NCBI RefSeq assembly: GCF_004795035.1
Contig: NZ_SSBK01000005.1
Coordinates: forward strand, 1 to 64,000
Origin: Streptomyces sp. A0958
GTDB lineage: Bacteria > Actinomycetota > Actinomycetes > Streptomycetales > Streptomycetaceae
DNA length: 64,000 bases
Reading direction: 5' to 3'
The translations under genes and the position numbers were made by a program. This document shows positions 59,545-64,000 of the stretch, piece after piece (positions within the stretch are counted from its first letter, which is position 1; each line of letters opens with the position of its first letter). Under the pieces are notes generated by a model. The model did not search any database and was not told the DNA's origin. It saw only the letters and a program-made list of their open reading frames with translations.

Positions 59545-60256
59545 CGGCTACGGCTACCCGGACGGCTCCGGTTACGGCTACGGCTACGCGGACGGCGCCC
59601 CCGGCAACGGGTACGCGCACGACACCGTGACGTCCGGGTACAGCGAAGCCCCCGCCGCCCCCGAGGGCTTCCCCGTCGCGCTCAAGGTGCTGGTGGCGGG
59701 CGGGTTCGGCGTCGGCAAGACGACGTTCGTCGGGGCGGTCAGCGAAATCGCGCCCCTGAGCACCGAGGAGCTGCTGACGCAGGCCAGTGCGGCGACCGAC
59801 AGCCTGGAGGGCGTCGAGTCCAAGACCTCCACCACCGTGGCGATGGACTTCGGCCGCATCACGCTGGACGAACAGCACGTGCTCTACCTGTTCGGCACAC
59901 CGGGCCAGGAACGCTTCTGGTTCATGTGGGACGAACTCTCGCAGGGCGCACTGGGCGCGGTGGTGATCGCCGACACCCGCAGACTGGAGGAGTGCTTCGC
60001 GGCCGTCGACTTCTTCGAACGGCGCGGCATCGGATTCATCGTCGCCGTCAACGAGTTCGACGGCGCCTTCCGCTACGGCCCCGAGGAGGTGCGGGCCGCG
60101 CTCGACCTGGCCCCCGAGGTGCCGGTCGTCCTGTGCGACGCCCGTATCGCCAGCTCCGGCACCGGCACGCTCGTCACCCTGGTCCAGCACCTCATCAACG
60201 CCACCGACGAGGCCGCGCCGCTCCCCGGCCACGCCGGCCTCGGGGTCCGGCCGTGA
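59522..60256 (+). CDS. cvnD: Conservon small GTPase CvnD with Gly/Tyr-rich N-terminus
   Basis: A 244-residue GTPase of the MglA-like conservon type. VLVAGGFGVGKTTFVGAVSE near residue 58 is the P-loop, LYLFGTPGQERFWFMWDELS near 120 is G3, and IVAVNEFDGAF near 170 stands for the G4 NKxD motif, with Glu instead of Lys as in other CvnD proteins. Unusually, residues 4-38 are a Gly/Tyr/Asp-rich repeat (DGYGYPDGSGYGYGYADG). ATG at 59522 lies within the end of cvnC; the stop overlaps the GAF gene by four bases. Confidence 0.9.
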   Translation: MAYDDSSDGYGYPDGSGYGYGYADGAPGNGYAHDTVTSGYSEAPAAPEGFPVALKVLVAGGFGVGKTTFVGAVSEIAPLSTEELLTQASAATDSLEGVESKTSTTVAMDFGRITLDEQHVLYLFGTPGQERFWFMWDELSQGALGAVVIADTRRLEECFAAVDFFERRGIGFIVAVNEFDGAFRYGPEEVRAALDLAPEVPVVLCDARIASSGTGTLVTLVQHLINATDEAAPLPGHAGLGVRP

Positions 60257-60843
60257 TCCCGCACGCCGCCGGGCGGCTGCTGCTCACCCCCGTCGACAGC
60301 GAGGCGCCCGTCCGCACACAGCGGCTGCGCAGCCTCGGCCTCGGGGAGCGGGCCGACGCCTCGTTCGACAACTTCGACGCCTTCGCCGACCGGGTGGCCG
60401 AACAGACGGACGTGCCGTTCTCGATGGTCAACTTCATCGACGGGAACCGCCAGTTCTACGCGGGGCTGCACACCCCCGCCGGCACCCGCAAGGGTTCGGA
60501 CCTGGGCGCCACGGCGGCGGGCAGCGGTCGCAGCGGCCGATACGTGGCCCTCGACCACGGCTACTGCCCGCACGTCGTCGTCCGGCGCAGGGCGCTGGTC
60601 CTGGAGGACGTCTGCGACTACCCGAGGTTCGCCGGCAACCCGGTCGTGGACGACATAGGCATCCGCTCCTATCTGGGGGCGCCGCTGATCGACCGCACGG
60701 GCATCGCGCTGGGGGCCGTCTGTGCCGTGGACACCGTTCCCCGCCCGTGGGGCAGGGCCGGGCTCGACACCATCAAGTCCCTGGCGCAGGAGCTCGTCGG
60801 CCACCTCCACCGGAGGGAGGACAACAACGCCTTCGGGCTCTGA
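60253..60843 (+). CDS. GAF-domain protein of the conservon
   Basis: A 196-residue single GAF-domain protein. FSMVNFIDGNRQFYAGLHTP near residue 57, DHGYCPHVVVRRRALVLEDV near 100 and IRSYLGAPLIDRTGIALGAV near 137 are the sensor-fold strands; the Cys-His pair in GYCPHV is typical for GAF proteins of this kind and could bind a cofactor. GTG at 60253 overlaps the cvnD stop (GTGA), so it is a fifth member of the conservon operon. It may sense a redox or nucleotide ligand for the complex. Confidence 0.87.
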   Translation: MIPHAAGRLLLTPVDSEAPVRTQRLRSLGLGERADASFDNFDAFADRVAEQTDVPFSMVNFIDGNRQFYAGLHTPAGTRKGSDLGATAAGSGRSGRYVALDHGYCPHVVVRRRALVLEDVCDYPRFAGNPVVDDIGIRSYLGAPLIDRTGIALGAVCAVDTVPRPWGRAGLDTIKSLAQELVGHLHRREDNNAFGL

Positions 60844-60865
60844 CGCCCGCGCCCCGGCCCCTCCC

Positions 60866-60931
60866 TCACACCTCGACCGTGCGGCCGTCCAGGAAGGCCA
60901 GCCCGGCGCGCACGGCGGCGCGGTCGAGCAG
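60866..60931 (-). pseudogene. Relic 3' end of a leftward gene
   Basis: Read leftward, the last codons spell QLLDRAAVRAGLAFLDGRTV then EV and TGA at 60866, with coding-like composition, but no gene continues upstream because the rightward discoidin-like fragment begins there. It looks like the C-terminus of an oxidoreductase-type protein; the identity is not certain. Confidence 0.4.
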
Positions 60932-61291
60932 CTGCGCACCGACCTGGCCCGCACCGGCACGGCCACCCAGTCATCGACCGACGGTACGGCCACCGCCGCT
61001 CTCGCCCTGGACGCCGACACCAACACCGACACCCGCACCCTGTCCGAGGCAGGCGCCTGGTGGCAGGCGGACCTCGGAGCCGTACGGCACATCCGGCAGG
61101 TCGAGGTATGGAACGACGCCTCCTCCACCACCGCCGACTTCGACATCGTCACCGACGGCTCCACCGTCCACGTCAGCGGCAAGGCGCTGCGCCCCACCGT
61201 CGTGAACCTGGACAGCCGGACCCGCACGGTGAGGATCGTGACGTCCGGCACCGGCCGAGTGGCCCTGTCCCAGGTGCTCATCCACCCCTGA
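60926..61291 (+). pseudogene. Relic F5/8-type C (discoidin-like) carbohydrate-binding domain
   Basis: About 121 codons from 60926 read VEQLRTDLARTGTATQSSTD and later WWQADLGAVRHIRQVEVWND, then VRIVTSGTGRVALSQVLIHP and TGA. AWWQADLG followed by VEVWN is the F5/8 type C fingerprint. There is no start codon, ribosome site or signal peptide, so only the C-terminal module of a larger secreted protein is left. It abuts the relic leftward gene end, marking a deletion junction. Confidence 0.6.
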
Positions 61292-61321
61292 CACCCGCTG
61301 CTCAGTAGCACTGGACACCCG

Positions 61322-61349
61322 CCGCGCCCGGTCCGACGACCGGGCGCGG
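61322..61349. terminator. Perfect 12-bp hairpin between relic and TetR gene
   Basis: CCGCGCCCGGTC at 61322-61333 pairs with GACCGGGCGCGG at 61338-61349 around CGAC. It lies 20 bases past the stop of the leftward TetR gene and can serve both strands. Confidence 0.7.
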
Positions 61350-61368
61350 TACGTGCGTCACGGGCGGC

Positions 61369-62088
61369 TCACTCCAGACCGAAGGCGTCCGCCAGCATGC
61401 CGGTCTGGGCGGCCAGCAGGGTCTTGCCGTCGTGGCCCATGCCCGCGAACTGCCCCGCCACCTCCAGGCCCACCGCCCCGTGCAACTGCGCCCACGCCAG
61501 CAGCACGCCGGCCAGCGCACCGGCCGACGCCCCGCCGTCACCAGCGGCGTCCGGCGCGTACCCGGCCACCCAGGAGCCCACGCCGGCGTCTGTCTCCAGC
61601 CACGCCGCCATCCGGTCCACCACCGATGCCACACCCGCCCCGGGCGACCCGCCCGCGAACACCGGCAGGAACGGCCCGAGCACGGCACGGGCGCGCTCGA
61701 GTGTGTCGGCGGGGGCCACATATCCCGGCACCGGGGAGCCCTGGATCAGCAGGTAGCGGTGCGGCTCGGCGATCGCCCAGTCGCGGTACGCCGCCGCCAG
61801 CACGTGCAGCCGCTCGCGCGGGGCCCGGTCCTCCGCCGTGGCCGCCGCCACGCCGATGGCCGCGGCGGCGTCGTCGTACGCGTCCCGGATCAGGGCGCTC
61901 AGCAGGTCGTCGCGGCTGGCGAAGTAGCGGTAGAGGGCGGGGCCCGACAGGCCCATCTCCCTGGCGATCCGCGTGAGCGCGAGCGCCGCCACACCACCGT
62001 CGGCGAGCTGCCGCAGCGCCACTTCCTTGATCTCCGCCCGGGTCTGCTCCCGGTACCGGGCCCGCGGCCCCTGCTGCGCCTCAGCCAT
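61369..62088 (-). CDS. TetR-family regulator with WHG-type C-terminus
   Basis: A 239-residue TetR regulator. The HTH reads LALTRIAREMGLSGPALYRY (about residues 37-56), and the C-terminal domain has YRDWAIAEPHRYLLIQGSPV near 105 and LLAWAQLHGAVGLEVAGQF near 195, the pattern of the TetR_C_33/WHG group. ATG at 62088 follows GAGAGGG. It is divergent from the NAD-dependent epimerase-like gene and a 25-bp palindrome lies between, so it probably represses that gene and itself. Confidence 0.9.
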   Translation of the reverse strand: MAEAQQGPRARYREQTRAEIKEVALRQLADGGVAALALTRIAREMGLSGPALYRYFASRDDLLSALIRDAYDDAAAAIGVAAATAEDRAPRERLHVLAAAYRDWAIAEPHRYLLIQGSPVPGYVAPADTLERARAVLGPFLPVFAGGSPGAGVASVVDRMAAWLETDAGVGSWVAGYAPDAAGDGGASAGALAGVLLAWAQLHGAVGLEVAGQFAGMGHDGKTLLAAQTGMLADAFGLE

Positions 62089-62140
62089 TCCCGGCCCTCT
62101 CGCTAGGCAAGCTCACTTCAGTTACGGAGTCTAACAACGG

Positions 62141-62165
62141 CTCTTGTGATGAGTCATCGCAAGAG
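62141..62165. promoter_or_regulatory. 25-bp palindromic TetR operator
   Basis: CTCTTGTGATGA, a central G, and TCATCGCAAGAG form a dyad with 11 of 12 pairs matched. It sits centrally in the 130-bp spacer between the divergent TetR and epimerase genes, overlapping any promoter of either. Confidence 0.72.
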
Positions 62166-62218
62166 TTATGGTCAATAACAGAAGCGATGGGTAGTCACCA
62201 GCAACCACGGGAGTCCTC

Positions 62219-63166
62219 ATGACCGCAGCACGTGATCTCCACGCAGTCCTCGGCGCCGGCCCCGCCGGCACCGCGCTCGCCGCGGAGCTCGCCCGCCGGG
62301 GCCACCAGGTCCGCCTGGTGGACCGGACGGGAGGTGGCGGCGCCCCGGCAGGTGTCCAGCGGTTCGCCGCCGACGTGTCCACCGCCGACGGAGCGCGGGC
62401 CGCGCTCGACGGGGCGACGGTCGCCTACCACTGCGTGAACGTCGGCTATCACCTCCAGGTCGAGGTCATGCCGCGCATCCAGCGGTCCGTCCTCGCGGCG
62501 GCCGAAGCGGTCGGCGCACGGCTCGTCGTCCTCGACACGCTCTACCCGTACGGCGAGACGCACGGCGCGGTGATGACCGAGGACACCCCGTGGAACGCGA
62601 CCACCCGCAAGGGCCGCATGCGCGCGGAGCTCGACACCCGCTACCTCGCCGCCCACGACGAGGGCCGGCTGCGCGTCGTGCTGGGCCGGTCGGCCGACTT
62701 CGTCGGCCCCGGCGTCCTCAACTCCACCCTCGGCGGGGCGGTCTTCCCGGCCGCGCTGACCGGAGGAGAGGTCCCGGCGTTCGGCGACATCGACCTGCCG
62801 CACAGCTACACGTACATCGGCGACGTGGCGGCGGGGCTCGCGACGCTCGGCGAGAACCCGGACGGGGACGGCCGCGTCTGGCACCTGCCCACGGCGCCCG
62901 CGCTCACCACCCGCCACATCCTGGGCCTGGTGGCGGAGCGCGTCGGCCGCCCCCTGAACCTGACCGTCGTCGCCCAGCCGCGCCCGTTCGGCCCGTTCGA
63001 CGAGGTGTTCATGGCGGAGTACGCCGAAATGTTCTACCAGCACACCGAGGCGCAGATCGTCGACTCCTCGGCCATCGAGAAGGCGTACGGCCTGGTCCCG
63101 AACCCGATGCCGGCCACCATCGACGCCACGCTCGCGTGGTACGGAGAACTGCTCGCCGCCCACTGA
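62219..63166 (+). CDS. NAD(P)-dependent epimerase/dehydratase-family protein
   Basis: A 315-residue extended-SDR-like protein. HAVLGAGPAGTALAAELARR near residue 8 is the dinucleotide site with GAGPAG instead of the more usual GxxGxxG spacing. LDTLYPYGETHGAVMTEDTP near 105 and the segment RYLAAHDEGRLRVVLGRSAD contain part of the active site, but the usual YxxxK is not clear. LPHSYTYIGDVAAGLATLGE near 197 is typical of the family. Substrate unknown. ATG at 62219 follows GGGAG. It is the likely target of the divergent TetR. Confidence 0.85.
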   Translation: MTAARDLHAVLGAGPAGTALAAELARRGHQVRLVDRTGGGGAPAGVQRFAADVSTADGARAALDGATVAYHCVNVGYHLQVEVMPRIQRSVLAAAEAVGARLVVLDTLYPYGETHGAVMTEDTPWNATTRKGRMRAELDTRYLAAHDEGRLRVVLGRSADFVGPGVLNSTLGGAVFPAALTGGEVPAFGDIDLPHSYTYIGDVAAGLATLGENPDGDGRVWHLPTAPALTTRHILGLVAERVGRPLNLTVVAQPRPFGPFDEVFMAEYAEMFYQHTEAQIVDSSAIEKAYGLVPNPMPATIDATLAWYGELLAAH

Positions 63167-63182
63167 GCCGCCGGGCGCTGGT

Positions 63183-64000
63183 CTAACGGCCCAGGAACCC
63201 GCCGATCCGCTCGCAAAGTCTGTGCGGGTCCAGGCCGCGGGCGGCGAGGTGCTCGTCCATCCGCCCGTACCTGCGCAGCTCCTCGCGCGCCACGCCGAGT
63301 CCCAGAATCCGGTGGGGGAGCGCGGCCAGCGCGTCGTTGGCCGCCGCCGTGGACGTGCCCGCCAGGTAGGGCTCGACGACCACCACATCGGCGGCCGGCC
63401 GGTCACCCACCGCCCGGCGCAGGCCCTCCCCGTCGAACGGGCGCACCGTGGTCGCGTAGAGCACGGTGACATCGAGCCCCTGGGTGGCGGCCAGGACGTT
63501 GTCGAGCATCGGCCCGACGGCGACGACCACCCCGCCCGCGCCCTCACGCACCGTGCTGAACCCGCCCGCCCCGCCGACCGGACGCGCCGCCCGGTTCGAC
63601 TGCAACGAGAGCCGCACGTAGACCCGACCCTCCCCGGCGGCGGCCTCCCGCAGCAGGGTCTCGGCCTCGTCGGGGTGACCCGGCACGTGCACCGTCCAGC
63701 CGTCCAGCGTGTCCATGAGCGCCACGTCCCCCGGCGCCATGTGCGTGAACCCGCCGGCCGGCCAGTCGTACGAGCCGCCCGCGCTCACCAGCACCCCGCC
63801 GACCCCCTGGTGCCCGAAGTCCAGCTTCACCTGCTCGAACGGCCGCTCGACCAGGAAGCTCGCGAAGGTGTGCACGATCGGCCGCATGCCGGTGAGGGCC
63901 ATGCCGGCCCCGGCCCCGATGAGCAACTGCTCCCGGATGCCGACGTTGACGACCCGGTCCGGATGGTCCCGCTCGGCCCGGACGAAGCCGTCCCGGCTGA
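63183..64000 (-). CDS. Transketolase C-terminal half-like protein, N-terminus cut by window edge
   Basis: Leftward gene entering from the right edge; about 272 residues are visible. DRVVNVGIREQLLIGAGAGM near the edge has the catalytic Glu of thiamine-diphosphate transketolase-like subunits (cf. VGIAEQH in dxs), followed by ASFLVERPFEQVKLDFGHQG and a transketolase C-terminal domain VVVVEPYLAGTSTAAANDAL. It could be the beta/C-terminal subunit of a split transketolase, with the N-terminal subunit gene beyond the window. It converges with the epimerase-like gene with 16 bases between. Confidence 0.83.
   Translation of the reverse strand, partial: SRDGFVRAERDHPDRVVNVGIREQLLIGAGAGMALTGMRPIVHTFASFLVERPFEQVKLDFGHQGVGGVLVSAGGSYDWPAGGFTHMAPGDVALMDTLDGWTVHVPGHPDEAETLLREAAAGEGRVYVRLSLQSNRAARPVGGAGGFSTVREGAGGVVVAVGPMLDNVLAATQGLDVTVLYATTVRPFDGEGLRRAVGDRPAADVVVVEPYLAGTSTAAANDALAALPHRILGLGVAREELRRYGRMDEHLAARGLDPHRLCERIGGFLGR

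Noticed and set aside
1..64000. Antibiotic gene cluster, prophage, CRISPR array or tRNA genes
   Set aside because: None of their signatures (PKS/NRPS modules, integrases, regularly spaced repeats, cloverleaf sequences with CCA-side motifs) was seen; the ABC-F gene alone does not indicate a cluster.

Overview
The window is about 72% G+C by eye, with G/C in nearly every third codon position, many GTG starts, GGAGG-type ribosome sites and tightly overlapping operons. It carries a conservon, a complete actinobacterial hopanoid operon, a CDF zinc exporter and a c-di-AMP riboswitch in front of a LysM/M23 peptidase. Together these point to a Streptomyces chromosome. From memory, the order SCO6745-family gene, idi, zitB, polymer operon and hopanoid operon matches S. 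coelicolor around SCO6745-SCO6771; I could not check this. No tRNA, rRNA, CRISPR array, insertion sequence or prophage was seen.

Left part (1-18,235): two divergent MpaB/DUF2236 oxygenase genes, a LacI regulator, a secreted M14 carboxypeptidase, a BCCT osmolyte transporter, a D-amino-acid oxidase, an ABC-F ATPase, Tex, an SCO6745-family protein, a GlxA-type AraC regulator next to a DJ-1/PfpI protein, an enoyl-CoA hydratase, an RsbW-like kinase, isopentenyl-diphosphate isomerase and a zinc exporter with a candidate Zur box.

Centre (18,628-38,835): a seven-gene operon encodes two CDP-alcohol phosphotransferases, a nucleotidyltransferase, a glycerol-1-phosphate-dehydrogenase-like enzyme, a family 2 glycosyltransferase and a TagGH-like ABC exporter. 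It looks like an uncharacterised phosphodiester glycopolymer or glycolipid pathway. Its first gene seems to start at CTG. Next is the hopanoid operon: hpnC, hpnD, hpnE, polyprenyl synthase, shc, hpnG, hpnH, dxs and hpnO. It is followed by an XRE-cupin regulator with a twin operator and a small DUF6126 membrane protein. The enzymes run from isoprenoid supply (dxs) through squalene and hopene to adenosylhopane and aminobacteriohopanetriol.

Right part (38,851-64,000): a tyrosine phosphatase, a frameshifted GH36 alpha-galactosidase, the riboswitch-controlled peptidase and an SGNH hydrolase. A leftward operon of STM4011, STM4012, STM4013, STM4014 and two STM4015-type genes follows: two radical SAM enzymes, a sulfatase-like hydrolase, an ATP-grasp enzyme and two LRR proteins. 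It faces a rightward pair (a small His-rich protein and a DUF6745 protein). The gap between them holds back-to-back promoters of the RecA-independent DNA-damage (PafBC) type, so this divergent locus may be a damage-induced modification system of unknown purpose. This is the most interesting part of the window. The rest holds a TetR gene with a Glu/Leu/Phe/Val-type dehydrogenase, a PPOX-class protein, an MBL-fold hydrolase, a decayed ArsR-like gene, a conservon with a GAF protein, relic gene ends, a TetR/epimerase pair and a truncated transketolase-like gene at the right edge.
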